Source: Bacteroidales bacterium (GTDB lineage Bacteria > Bacteroidota > Bacteroidia > Bacteroidales > WRLA01). From it: 44,690 bases of DNA. The position numbers were made by a program, and so were the translations under genes. The stretch covers positions 1 to 44,690 of the forward strand of contig WRLA01000017.1 in assembly GCA_009777825.1 (NCBI GenBank), read 5' to 3'. Of the stretch, positions 19,164 to 27,429 are shown in pieces. The stretch's first letter is position 1; the number at the start of each line of letters is the position of its first letter. The notes beneath the pieces are model-generated. The model was not told the origin of the DNA and searched no databases. It worked only from the letters and a program-made list of their open reading frames with translations.

Positions 19164-19640
19164 TTAGTTGTAAATCCGCAATCTCTTCAAGGCGCCGGAC
19201 TCGTAATACTGCGTTTTATATTTTCGTAGCGGCAGTTCGGCGGGACCTTTGGTAACGTTTCCGTCGAGAAAAGGGTGAAACTCCGAGCCGCAGACAGAAT
19301 CCCGTAAGACGCCACCTTTTTCATCGTAATAGACGCGGGCTTCAAAAATTCCGGGGTCGTGGGTACAACAGCGCTCCAATGCAATAAATTGATTTTCAGT
19401 AACATGGTAAAGGAAAATCCCTTTGAAACCACTTGGGATATAGCCCCAACCACCGATAAATTCCAAGTTGTGGTACATGGCGGAGGAGACGTCAATGGTA
19501 GTGTCGGTGTAGATGTATGGTATGCCGCTGTAGTCGCGTTCGCTCTTACATCCGGCGTTGCCAAAACCGTAGAGCAGCAGCAAAAAAGCCGCTATCGCTA
19601 TGATACACAGTCGAGTTGGCGTTAAAAGTCGCATTTCCAT
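19164..19640 (-). CDS. Rieske-like lipoprotein with atypical cluster ligands
   Basis: The start is placed at the ATG at 19640 (MEMRLLTPTRLC; the ATG at 19634 is equally possible), because these precede a hydrophobic stretch ending in the lipobox GNAGC. The upstream in-frame start at 19736 adds 32 residues with no signal-peptide logic. About 158 residues remain. The C-terminal half has the shape of a Rieske [2Fe-2S] domain: CCTHDP at about residue 110, then VCGSEFHPFLDG and GPAELPLRKYK. The two-Cys/two-His ligand pattern is not canonical, so cluster binding is uncertain. Bacteroidota have a family of such lipoproteins without a known partner. It is convergent with the DUF6311 gene and divergent from the small lipoprotein gene. 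Confidence 0.65.
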   Translation of the reverse strand: MEMRLLTPTRLCIIAIAAFLLLLYGFGNAGCKSERDYSGIPYIYTDTTIDVSSAMYHNLEFIGGWGYIPSGFKGIFLYHVTENQFIALERCCTHDPGIFEARVYYDEKGGVLRDSVCGSEFHPFLDGNVTKGPAELPLRKYKTQYYESGALKRLRIYN

Positions 19641-19734
19641 AATTCGGTTACAATAATTTCCATTCACAACGTTATGATGATATAACGATAGAGAAATGGT
19701 TTTGTTATTCAAAAAGTCAAATAAAATATCCATC

Positions 19735-20064
19735 ATGCGGTACTGCCGCCTGTTTGCGCTTTTCTTGTTTTGTCTTTGCGTAACTTCCTGCTCTCCAAAG
19801 AGAAAGATGATTCGTCAAGTAGAGAAAGAGAAACGTTTCGAGAAAAAAATCGAACGCCGAGAACTTCGATGGGCGTTGAAAGCATACAAGAAAGAGTATC
19901 GCGCGTGGTATAAAATCCAGACGCCGGAGACGCAAAAACGACTGAAAAAGCAAAAAAAGGAGACCAACAAATTTTATAAGCCCTACGGAAAAACATGCAC
20001 CGAAAATAAACCCGGAAAGTACCACCGCCCACCCAAAAAATATCGCAAAGACGGGATTCGGTAA
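19735..20064 (+). CDS. Small basic lipoprotein, function unknown
   Basis: From the ATG at 19735 the 109-residue product begins with a clear lipoprotein signal (MRYCRLFALFLFCLCVTSC), placing the lipidated Cys at about residue 19. The mature part is extremely rich in Lys, Arg and Glu, probably helical in its first half (IRQVEKEKRFEKKIERRELRW), and ends in a Lys/Pro-rich tail. I do not recognise a family. An in-frame start 39 bases earlier would bury the signal peptide and is less likely. It is divergent from the Rieske-like lipoprotein with about 95 bases between the starts. Confidence 0.6.
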   Translation: MRYCRLFALFLFCLCVTSCSPKRKMIRQVEKEKRFEKKIERRELRWALKAYKKEYRAWYKIQTPETQKRLKKQKKETNKFYKPYGKTCTENKPGKYHRPPKKYRKDGIR

Positions 20065-20105
20065 AAGTGTAGGAAAAGAATATACAGGAGGATATTTTCA
20101 AAGCG

Positions 20106-20276
20106 ATGATGAAAATGGGCGCATTATTTGGGACGCCTATGATAATTGCACCTGATTGTGATGATCGTTATGATAGCCCGGTTCCCATTCCTACAGATTT
20201 TGTTTCACTTTTTTTTAACATGAAAAAGAGGTCTATATTCTGCGGTTGGAGAATGGGAAGACGTTTAAGTTTGTGA
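20106..20276 (+). other. Possible small ORF or gene remnant
   Basis: A 56-codon frame opens with ATGATG at 20106. An overlapping frame just upstream reads GYFQSDDENGRIIWDAYDNC before a stop at about 20155 and looks protein-like. Neither matches a family I know. The stretch may be debris of a decayed gene; nothing else is visible between 20065 and the repeats at 20281. Confidence 0.2.
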
Positions 20277-20280
20277 GATA

Positions 20281-20600
20281 AGCCCCCTCCGGCTCCCCCA
20301 AAGGGAGAGAAGTGTCTGAACTATGATTTTAATGATGACCATGAAAAAATCGTCATAAAAATCAGGTGTGTCACGTTAAAATCACAGTTCGGACAATTTT
20401 TGGCGTTTTGTGTCTTTTGTGAACACGAAGCCAGAAAGACACGACGGCACGAAAGTTTTTTGTGCGCCTTTGTGCCCCCCCTTTGTGTTCTTTGTGGTAA
20501 AAAATAATAAGGTTGGTATTTGTTTGTAACCCCTCTTACGGTCTTACGGTCTCAACGCTCTGGATTGCTTCGCTGCGCTCGCAATGACGCCATGCGCCTC
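20281..20600. repeat. Stack of interspersed repeats
   Basis: This gene-free stretch contains four repeat-like pieces in a row. First comes a CCCCCTCCGGCTCCCCCAAA segment (about 20283-20302), which is the inverse of the GC-rich repeat near 1636-1670. Then come the 81-bp palindrome at 20314-20394, a CACGAAG/CTTTGTG-rich segment (about 20420-20505) and a CTTCGCTGCGCTCGCAATGA segment (about 20568-20587). The last overlaps the end of the VWA gene region. Confidence 0.5.
20314..20394. repeat. 81-bp palindromic repeat (MITE-like)
   Basis: The ends GTCTGAACTATGATTTTAA and TTAAAATCACAGTTCGGAC are inverted copies matching at 17 of 19 positions, with an AT-rich centre of about 43 bases. The left arm recurs at 14110. 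It carries no reading frame and could fold as one long hairpin in RNA. Confidence 0.65.
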
Positions 20601-22679
20601 TCAATAACTCCCAAAGAACTTCCTCAGGAACCACTCTGCGAAAAGCATCGCCAGCAGCACAAACAGCAGCCATGCGAGGTTGATGAGGGAGAAGTAGTCT
20701 GTAACGCTGATGCGCACGGGTTTCAGGTCGGTGCGTTGTTGGAGGGCGTCGGTCAGTTGGTTGATGTCGGGGAGGGGGAAGAACGCTCCGTCGTGCAGTT
20801 CGGCGAGGTTCATCAGCAGGCGGTGGTTGGCGGTGGTTTGTTCCAATTCCAAGTCGGACGAGAGGACGGTGAACGTTCCCTGTTCGGCGAATGACTCCAC
20901 GCCGATTTTCACGGAGGCGCGCCACTGATAGACGCCCGACGGGAAGTTGCCGGCGTCCAACTTATAGTTATTCCTTTCGACGCCGAAGACGTAGTTGTAG
21001 TCGTTGCCCTGTTCGTCGCGGATGTCGAATGTTACTTCCTCTTCGGTTGTAAGTTCCCGAGCCTGATTATACAACTCCGCCCGCACCATGACGCGGTCGT
21101 AGGAGGTATATTCTTTTTCACAGTAAACTTTGAAACGTTTGTTTTTGTCGTCACTGATGAGGAGTTGTACGGATTTGGTTATCAGGTTTTCGACGGCGTT
21201 GCTGTTTCCGGTGCGTCGGGCGGCGTCCAAGCGCCAGCGCCAGATTCCTTCGCCGCAGATGAAGCCGTAGCGTCCTGTTAGCGTGTTGTTGAAGGCGACG
21301 AGCGGGTAGTTGGTCTCGACGCTGCCAATTTTTTGGTAAAACAGCACGGAGGCGGAATTAGCCATCTTATAATCTCCGAAAGGCGCTATCAAGGGCGGCA
21401 GTTGGGAGTAGTCGTCGGCTGTAGAATTATCCTGCAAAAACAAAGAGAATGAACGGTTTAACACTGGCACGGCGTGTTCTTTGAGGTTGGATTGCTGTGT
21501 GATTGCCAAACCGGTCTGCAATGCGTTGAACTGCGAAAAGTTGGTGTTATTTCCCATGATAAACAGGATGGGGATGTTCATCTCGGAGCATGTTTTCAGG
21601 AGGGCGTCAGCCTGATCCCGCAACGAAGGCAGCGAGTGGAGGATGACGATGTCGAAATCTTTCACCGCAGCATGGTTTACTCGGGTTGAGAGGCAACTTT
21701 CTACCCGAAAAGAGGCTTTTTCCAAGATTCCCTGCAACATCCCGACGTCGGGATGCGGCGCACCGGCGACAATCAACGCGCTCTGTTTTCTGTCCAATAC
21801 CTCTATGGCGATCTCCTTATAGTTATTGTAACTATTGGCTTCATTTTCAATCGGTACAAATTCTAACCGATAGCGGTAAAGACCGGCGCTGTCGGCTTTA
21901 ATGTAAAACACCTGGGTATGGAAAAAACGGTTGCCGTTAATGTTGACAGGGCGTTCTTCCAAGATGCGGTCGTTGTGTTTGATGAGGAGATTCGTCTTTG
22001 CGCCCGACGCCATCTCTCCTTGCAGCATGATCTGTATCGGAAAATGGTTGCCCTTGTAGGTGTTTTTGTTATAAACGACGTTGGCGATGGACAAATCCAT
22101 GATTTGCGTCGTATCGCCCACTCCGACGGTGTAGATGGAAGTTTCGATGGGCGTCGCCGCATAGAGGGGGTCTTTCCCTTCATTGTTGATGCCGTCGGAG
22201 ATGACGATGACAGCGCCGAGGTTGGAGTGTTTGTATTGCGCGTCAATGACGTCGAACAGGTTGCCCATGTTGGTTGACGGCATGTAGAAACTGTCGCACG
22301 GCTGATTCAGCACGGTAGAGCCAAAGGCGAGATATTGAACGTCGAAACGGGACGAGAGTGTCTCGTCTAACTTTTTGATGTCGTCGAAAAGTTGTTGACG
22401 TTGTTGCGGGTTCAGGGCGTTGTTCATCGAGAGCGAAGCGTCGGTGGCGATGGCGATGACGGGTTTCACGTTCTTGTGCGCCGCATTTTTAATCATGGGA
22501 CCCAGCAACAAAAACACGATGAACGACACCGCTACAGTTCTCAACGCAAAGAGCCATCGTTTCAGCGACGCCGGAAGTTCATCGCGCGTGTTGCGATAAT
22601 ACAAAATAGCGCCGTAGGCGACTCCTACGAGCAGGCACAATGGAATGAACCATACAGAATATTCGGTTGTGAGATTCAC
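20601..22679 (-). CDS. VWA-domain membrane protein (BatA-like layout)
   Basis: This 692-residue protein is anchored by two N-terminal membrane helices (about residues 8-28 and 42-60) and one near the C-terminus (about 668-686). A von Willebrand factor A domain follows the second helix, with the metal-site motif DASLS at about 81-85 and VISDGINNEG near residue 160. The middle part has predicted beta-rich and Rossmann-like segments (SALIVAGAPHPDVGMLQ, DIVILHSLPSL). The layout is common in Bacteroidota surface or aerotolerance-type VWA proteins; the exact role is unknown. The start at 22679 lies 21 bases after the fabG stop on the same strand, so it is probably the last gene of that operon. Confidence 0.75.
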   Translation of the reverse strand: MNLTTEYSVWFIPLCLLVGVAYGAILYYRNTRDELPASLKRWLFALRTVAVSFIVFLLLGPMIKNAAHKNVKPVIAIATDASLSMNNALNPQQRQQLFDDIKKLDETLSSRFDVQYLAFGSTVLNQPCDSFYMPSTNMGNLFDVIDAQYKHSNLGAVIVISDGINNEGKDPLYAATPIETSIYTVGVGDTTQIMDLSIANVVYNKNTYKGNHFPIQIMLQGEMASGAKTNLLIKHNDRILEERPVNINGNRFFHTQVFYIKADSAGLYRYRLEFVPIENEANSYNNYKEIAIEVLDRKQSALIVAGAPHPDVGMLQGILEKASFRVESCLSTRVNHAAVKDFDIVILHSLPSLRDQADALLKTCSEMNIPILFIMGNNTNFSQFNALQTGLAITQQSNLKEHAVPVLNRSFSLFLQDNSTADDYSQLPPLIAPFGDYKMANSASVLFYQKIGSVETNYPLVAFNNTLTGRYGFICGEGIWRWRLDAARRTGNSNAVENLITKSVQLLISDDKNKRFKVYCEKEYTSYDRVMVRAELYNQARELTTEEEVTFDIRDEQGNDYNYVFGVERNNYKLDAGNFPSGVYQWRASVKIGVESFAEQGTFTVLSSDLELEQTTANHRLLMNLAELHDGAFFPLPDINQLTDALQQRTDLKPVRISVTDYFSLINLAWLLFVLLAMLFAEWFLRKFFGSY

Positions 22680-22700
22680 TGTTTAAGATTTTTAAAGTTG

Positions 22701-23447
22701 TTACATATTCATGCCGCCGCAAACCTGTATGGTCTGCCCGGTAACGTACGACGACAGGTCGGACGCTAAAAAGAGACATACGTTGGCTACATCGTCCGGC
22801 GTTCCTCCGCGTTTCAGCGGGATGGTGTCTGCCCACGCCTTTTTGACCTCGTCGGAGAGTTGGTTGGTCATCTCCGTGATGATAAATCCGGGCGCCACGG
22901 CGTTGGCGCGGATGCCGCGCGAGCCTAACTCTTTGGCGATGGACTTGGCAATTCCGATCATCCCCGCTTTCGAGGCGGAGTAGTTGGCTTGTCCGGCATT
23001 GCCCGACACCCCGACCACCGAACTCATGTTGATGATACTGCCCGACCTCTGACGCATCATCACAGGCGTTACCGCATGGATGAAATTGAACGCAGACTTC
23101 AGATTGACATTGATAACCGCATCCCATTGCTGCTCGCTCATGCGCATCATCAGTCCGTCGCGGGTGATGCCCGCATTGTTGACCAACACGTCTATCCTGC
23201 CGAAATCCGCCATGACGGTTTCAACGACAGCGTGCGCCTCCTCAAACGAAGCCGCATTGGAGGCATAGCCCCTGGCATTGACGCCATACTGTTGCAACGC
23301 AGCAACGGCGCTGTCCATATTTTCGTCCTGTGCGAGGTCGGTAAAGGCGATATTACACCCTTCCTGAGCAAATCGAATTGCAATAGATCGCCCTATCCCG
23401 CGCGATGCGCCGGTGATGAGAGCCGTTTTTCCTTCTAAAAGTTTCAT
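22701..23447 (-). CDS. fabG: 3-oxoacyl-ACP reductase
   Basis: This cytoplasmic short-chain dehydrogenase reduces 3-oxoacyl-ACP with NADPH in fatty acid elongation. The start at 23447 (MKLLEGKTALITGASRGIG) gives 248 residues, the usual length; the upstream in-frame start adds nine residues without support. The cofactor loop TGASRGIG is at residues 12-19, the NNAG motif near 87-90, the catalytic Ser in the SSVVG stretch, and YSASKAG with the catalytic Tyr and Lys near 154-158. It lies between a 38-residue membrane peptide gene (28 bases upstream) and the VWA gene (21 bases downstream). Other SDR reductases are the main alternative, but the motif set is typical of FabG. Confidence 0.9.
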   Translation of the reverse strand: MKLLEGKTALITGASRGIGRSIAIRFAQEGCNIAFTDLAQDENMDSAVAALQQYGVNARGYASNAASFEEAHAVVETVMADFGRIDVLVNNAGITRDGLMMRMSEQQWDAVINVNLKSAFNFIHAVTPVMMRQRSGSIINMSSVVGVSGNAGQANYSASKAGMIGIAKSIAKELGSRGIRANAVAPGFIITEMTNQLSDEVKKAWADTIPLKRGGTPDDVANVCLFLASDLSSYVTGQTIQVCGGMNM

Positions 23448-23475
23448 TTTATGCTTTTTTAAACGGGGGAACAAG

Positions 23476-23592
23476 TTATCTTACATTAATTACGGGCTTC
23501 TGTTTCCGCTCTTTTTTTTCCATTTGTACGAACACAAATGCCATAATGCAGACAATGAACGTCATACCACCTACTCCAATTAAAAATACCAT
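23476..23592 (-). CDS. Putative 38-residue membrane peptide
   Basis: On the minus strand an ATG at 23592 is preceded by GGAGGAATAAACG, an unusually strong ribosome-binding site for this phylum. It opens a 38-codon frame ending at 23476. The product has one hydrophobic segment (about residues 2-22, VFLIGVGGMTFIVCIMAFVF) followed by a basic tail (EKKERKQKP), the layout of a single-pass peptide with its C-terminus in the cytoplasm. It lies 28 bases before fabG on the same strand and 30 bases after a -7 box, so it would be the first gene of that operon. I know no family for it, and translation is inferred from the ribosome-binding site and hydrophobic pattern. Confidence 0.5.
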   Translation of the reverse strand: MVFLIGVGGMTFIVCIMAFVFVQMEKKERKQKPVINVR

Positions 23593-23621
23593 CGTTTATT
23601 CCTCCTTATTTTTTCGCGCCG

Positions 23622-23629
23622 CAAATGTA
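23622..23629 (-). promoter_or_regulatory. Candidate -7 box of the small peptide-fabG-VWA operon
   Basis: TACATTTG on the minus strand matches TAnnTTTG and sits 30 bases before the peptide ATG. The nearest TTTG (23660-23657) is 27 bases upstream, which is farther than usual. Confidence 0.4.
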
Positions 23630-23718
23630 CATAAAATTTTTGAATTACACACAGATCAAAATGGAGTTAAGAAAAAGGAGGACAAATGCCCTCCCATTCC
23701 TAATTCAACATCGTCATT

Positions 23719-24948
23719 TTACTCAAACGATAAAATGGCTTTTTTGATCCGTTCGATAGCATCGCGCAGTTCTTCTTCGGTGATGACCAGCGGAGGCGCA
23801 AAGCGGATGATATGTCCGTGGGTCGGTTTCGCCAACACGCCAAACTCTTTCATTTTGAGGCAGACGTCCCATGCTTGTTTGCCGTTCGTCGGCTTGATAA
23901 TCACGGCGTTGAGCAATCCTTTTCCGCGCACTAATTCTATCATGGGCGACTGGATTTTTCTCATCTCTTCGCGGAAGAGTTTGCCGAGGTATTCCGCACG
24001 TTCTTCCAAGTTTTCATCTTTAATCACTTTCAGAGCGGCTTCGGCGACTTTGCAGGCGACGGGGTTACCGCCAAAGGTGGAACCATGTTCGCCGGGTTTG
24101 ATGTTGAGCATGATGTCGTCGTCTGCCAAGACCACCGAGACGGGGAACACACCGCCGGAGACAGCCTTTCCAAGTACCAAAACGTCGGGACGAACATCTT
24201 CGTGGTCGCAAGCCAGCATCCTCCCTGTGCGGGCGATTCCGGACTGTACCTCGTCGGCGATGAACAGCACGTTGTGTTTCTTACATAGGTCGTATGTCTT
24301 TTTCAGATAGCCTTCGTCGGGAACGTAAACGCCGGCTTCGCCTTGGATGGGTTCTACCAAGAATCCTGCGATTTTCTTGCCGTGTTTCTCCAACACCTCT
24401 TCCAACGCTTTGACGTCGTTGTAGGGGATGCGGATAAAGCCCGGCGTCAGAGGACCGTAGTTGGCATACGAGTCGGGGTCGTTCGACATGGTGATGATGG
24501 TGATGGTGCGTCCGTGGAAATTGCCTTCACAGCAGACAATCATCACTTCGTCGTTGGGGATGCCCTTTTTGACGACGCCCCAGCGACGTGCTAACTTCAA
24601 TGCGGTCTCGTCGGCTTCGGCGCCGGTGTTCATCGGCAAGACCTTGTCGTAACCGAAAAACTCGGTGATGAACTTCTCGAAAGGACCCAGACGGTCGTTG
24701 TAGAACGCACGCGACGAAAGCGTCAACTCGTGCGCCTGCTGCACCATCGCCTCAACGATTTTCGGATGACAATGCCCCTGATTAACAGCCGAGTAGGCTG
24801 AGAGAAAATCGTAATACTCGTTTCCCTCAACGTCCCATACTTTAACACCTTTTCCTTTTGCGAAAACCACCGGTAGCGGATGATAATTGTGCGCTCCGTA
24901 CTTGGCTTCCATCTCCATTAATTGTTGTGAATTTAATTTTTCTGCCAT
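23719..24948 (-). CDS. rocD: Ornithine aminotransferase
   Basis: This is a PLP-dependent class III aminotransferase that converts ornithine and 2-oxoglutarate to glutamate semialdehyde and glutamate, linking arginine and proline metabolism. The 409 residues fit the family. Visible features are [18 protein letters not shown] (107-124), GNFHGRT (142-148), ADEVQSG with the cofactor-binding Asp at 232, and VLGKAVSGG with the PLP-binding Lys at 261. The start [26 protein letters not shown] is typical of the ornithine enzyme rather than acetylornithine aminotransferase. It appears to be transcribed alone; a long AT-rich leader precedes it, and I could not find a convincing promoter. Confidence 0.9.
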   Translation of the reverse strand: MAEKLNSQQLMEMEAKYGAHNYHPLPVVFAKGKGVKVWDVEGNEYYDFLSAYSAVNQGHCHPKIVEAMVQQAHELTLSSRAFYNDRLGPFEKFITEFFGYDKVLPMNTGAEADETALKLARRWGVVKKGIPNDEVMIVCCEGNFHGRTITIITMSNDPDSYANYGPLTPGFIRIPYNDVKALEEVLEKHGKKIAGFLVEPIQGEAGVYVPDEGYLKKTYDLCKKHNVLFIADEVQSGIARTGRMLACDHEDVRPDVLVLGKAVSGGVFPVSVVLADDDIMLNIKPGEHGSTFGGNPVACKVAEAALKVIKDENLEERAEYLGKLFREEMRKIQSPMIELVRGKGLLNAVIIKPTNGKQAWDVCLKMKEFGVLAKPTHGHIIRFAPPLVITEEELRDAIERIKKAILSFE

Positions 24949-25069
24949 AAATTTTTGTTGTTTATTGTATTTATTTAAAATTTTTTATCTTCTTAATTAC
25001 AAATGATAACGGATGATTTGTACTTAAATTATTCAGAGAGTATAAATATGTGTTTCGCTGAGAAACCGC

Positions 25070-25393
25070 CTACACAAATAAATGCCCTAATGAAACAACA
25101 TTGATATCGGAACGCACAGCATTCCAGATACTTGGCACAAGTTGCCATTCGTCAAGCAAACGGGGTGTGGCGCTTTGAAGTACAATCAGAGGTACGAGCG
25201 TTGCCTGTTCTCTGATGAGTTCCGATTCGTCAAGCCGTACAGAACTCGCGGCATAATGCAATGCAGTGGTCGTCTTGCCACAAAAACGAACTCCTTCTAA
25301 CAAAATACCACTCGTTGATTTGAGTTTCTTTGCGCCTTTGCGGTAAAGAAACACTTTTGAGACATCCCCCTCTCTTAAAGCGCACATTGTCAT
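25070..25393 (-). pseudogene. Truncated AAA ATPase of the DUF4143 type
   Basis: Only about 107 residues of what is normally a ~400-residue ATPase remain. The Walker A loop reads GVRFCGKTTTA and the Walker B-like segment PRLLDEWQ, both matching the N-terminal ATPase part of the family. The DUF4143 C-terminal half is absent: the frame ends at 25070 after WNAVRSDINVVSLGH. The upstream side runs straight into an interspersed repeat at 25389, so the native promoter is probably lost too. A full-length relative with a different sequence lies at 42443-43786. Confidence 0.6.
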
Positions 25394-25425
25394 TTCGACT
25401 GCGAGGTACGAAGCAGGAGAAATCC
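25389..25425. repeat. Interspersed repeat (GTCATTTCGAC type)
   Basis: The segment starting GTCATTTCGACTGCGAGG and ending in GGAGAAATCCC resembles a repeat seen in intergenic DNA of many Bacteroidota genomes; this is from memory. It overlaps the 5' end of the truncated ATPase frame. Confidence 0.4.
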
Positions 25426-25466
25426 CATCCTTAAAATACCGTTGTTAACATTAGTCCAATTTTGTC

Positions 25467-25655
25467 ATGCACCCAGACGCAAAGCGCAAAGAGGGCAAAT
25501 CTCATTTTCTCATTAGTAATAAAAAAAAGAGAAAAATTTTTGATTTCAAGCAAAGTTTAGAATCAGTTTTTATGTCAGATATCGCAGATTGGAAAAAAGA
25601 AGAACTGATTGAAAATCAAATTAGTATGAGAACTAAAAAACTTAAAGCCGCATGA
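25467..25655 (+). other. Uncertain small ORF in a remnant region
   Basis: A 62-codon frame of Lys-rich composition begins inside a GACGCAAAGCGCAAAGAGG repeat-like segment, which argues against its first part being a real gene. The last 27 residues (from MSDIADWKKEELIENQ) look more protein-like and could be the tail of a decayed gene. No family is recognised. The rest of the gap to 25,815 holds nothing I can identify. Confidence 0.2.
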
Positions 25656-25815
25656 TGATTTCTTCAAATTTTCCCTGCAGGAAATCGCAAAAATACCAAT
25701 GTAAAACTAAAACAAACTACTGACAATCACGTGTTTATATGAGTAATTGATTATTAGTAATTTGATGAAAAAGTGAGGGAAAACAAGGGATTTTAATGCG
25801 TTTGCCCTGAATCTA

Positions 25816-25848
25816 TTTGACGGAAATATAATAATTTTAGTACCTTTG
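25816..25848 (+). promoter_or_regulatory. Promoter of nusB-pth
   Basis: TTTG (25816-25819), a 21-base spacer and TACCTTTG (25841-25848) give a canonical Bacteroidota promoter, with the start of transcription about 20 bases before the nusB ATG. Confidence 0.65.
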
Positions 25849-25874
25849 CCGCACATTTATAAGAGTTCTTTTTT

Positions 25875-26834
25875 ATGCTAACAAGAAGACACATTCGAAC
25901 AAAGATACTGCAAAACATCTACGCCATTGAAGTTTCTCACGAATACGACATGCAGAAAGCCGAAAACAGGCTTATCAAGAGCGCCGAGTCGCTCTACGAC
26001 CTTTACATCTATCAACTCTCGTTCATTCGGGAGATTATGGAGTTCGCAGCGTACAAAATCGAAGAACGGCGCAATAAACGGCTTCCTACCCCCGAAGACC
26101 TGAATCCCAACATGCGGTTTGTGGAAAACACGTTTTTACAAGCCCTTGTCCACAATCCGGCGCTTACGCGCGAGATCTCGCGGTTGAAAATCAGTTGGGG
26201 GAACTATCCCGAAATCGTCCGCAACATCTACAACGCCTTTGTGGAAAGTGATGACTACAAAGAGTATATGTCGGAAAAAACGCACTCTTTTGCCAAAGAC
26301 AAGAAAATCGCCGCGACCCTCTTTTTCGACTACATCCTCGCTTCCGAAAGTTTCGAGATGCTGTTCGACGACATGGTCGTCGGATGGAGCGACGATATCG
26401 CTATTGCCGCTTTCTTCGTCCAAAAGACTTTCAACGCCATCAAAAACGCACAGCCGCTTGAGAAACTGCCGTCACTCTTCAAAAGCGAAGACAAAAAAGA
26501 AGAAGACGGCGACTACCGCTTTATGATTGATTTACAACGACGTATGCTCCTTCACCACGACGAGTATCAGGAAATCATCTCCACCCATACCCGCAACTGG
26601 GACTACGACCGCATTCCGCATACCGACGTCATCATCCTGAAAATGGCGCTGGCGGAACTGCAAAACTTCCCGACCATCCCCATCAAAGTTACCCTCAACG
26701 AGTCCATCGAACTCTCAAAGATGTTCTCACCCCCAAAAAGCAGCCTTTTCATCAACGGCATCCTCGACAAACTCATCATCAAACTCACCGAAGAAGGAAA
26801 AATCAGAAAAACAGGACGCGGACTAATCACTTAA
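25875..26834 (+). CDS. nusB: Transcription antitermination factor NusB (long form)
   Basis: NusB binds boxA RNA with NusE and supports antitermination, chiefly on rRNA operons. The NusB signature is in the C-terminal part (TDVIILKMALAELQNFPTIPIKVTLNESIELSK ... FINGILDKL, about residues 253-307), where the helical domain ends. The protein is 319 residues, about twice the length of E. coli NusB. The extra N-terminal ~170 residues, with the basic opening MLTRRHIRTKILQNIYAIE, are usual in Bacteroidota. It starts a two-gene unit with pth, whose ATG follows after 4 bases. Confidence 0.88.
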   Translation: MLTRRHIRTKILQNIYAIEVSHEYDMQKAENRLIKSAESLYDLYIYQLSFIREIMEFAAYKIEERRNKRLPTPEDLNPNMRFVENTFLQALVHNPALTREISRLKISWGNYPEIVRNIYNAFVESDDYKEYMSEKTHSFAKDKKIAATLFFDYILASESFEMLFDDMVVGWSDDIAIAAFFVQKTFNAIKNAQPLEKLPSLFKSEDKKEEDGDYRFMIDLQRRMLLHHDEYQEIISTHTRNWDYDRIPHTDVIILKMALAELQNFPTIPIKVTLNESIELSKMFSPPKSSLFINGILDKLIIKLTEEGKIRKTGRGLIT

Positions 26835-26838
26835 AGCC

Positions 26839-27405
26839 ATGAAATATCTTGTCGTCGGATTGGGAAATATCGGGGAAAAGTTTCACAACACCCGCCACAA
26901 CATCGGATTTGTCATCGCCGACGCCTTAGCCGCATCAGGCGAGGCGACTTTTGCCTCCGTCCGCTACGGCGCCTTGGCACAGATGAAATATCGCGGACGA
27001 CAACTGTTAATCCTAAAACCCTCTACCTACATGAACCTCAGCGGAAAAGCCGCGAAATATTGGGTTACAAAAGAGGACATCCCATTGGAAAACCTCCTCG
27101 TCATCTCCGACGACATTGACTTGGACATGGGCGTGCTGCGGATGAAAGCCAAAGGCAGTGGCGGCTCGCACAACGGAATGAACAACATCATCGAAGAGTT
27201 GGAATCAACCAACTTCCCCCGACTGCGCTTTGGAATAGGACGCAACTTCGCCGTCGGTCGGAAAATGGACTTCGTCCTCGGCAAGTGGGAACCGGAAGAA
27301 GAACCCGTCGTAGAGGAGAGAAAAAAAATCGCCGTCGAGATGATAAAAAACTTCGTCATGGCGGGGGTGAACGATACGATGTGCCGGTATAATAAGGCTC
27401 ATTAA
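26839..27405 (+). CDS. pth: Peptidyl-tRNA hydrolase
   Basis: Pth frees tRNA from peptidyl-tRNAs that drop off the ribosome. The 188-residue protein opens with the family motif YLVVGLGNIGEKFHNTRHNIGF, with Asn10 and the catalytic His20. KPSTYMNLSGKA is near residues 60-71, SDDIDLDMG near 90-98 with the Asp that orients the His, and GSGGSHNGMNNI near 111-122 with the substrate-binding Asn. It follows nusB after 4 bases. It converges on htpG, whose stop lies 24 bases further, and no terminator is visible between them. Confidence 0.93.
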   Translation: MKYLVVGLGNIGEKFHNTRHNIGFVIADALAASGEATFASVRYGALAQMKYRGRQLLILKPSTYMNLSGKAAKYWVTKEDIPLENLLVISDDIDLDMGVLRMKAKGSGGSHNGMNNIIEELESTNFPRLRFGIGRNFAVGRKMDFVLGKWEPEEEPVVEERKKIAVEMIKNFVMAGVNDTMCRYNKAH

Positions 27406-27429
27406 TGCCATCAAACGAATTAATCCGGT

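Noticed and set aside
19696..19734. Longer start for the small basic lipoprotein
   Set aside because: It would place 13 residues with several Lys in front of a clear lipoprotein signal peptide.
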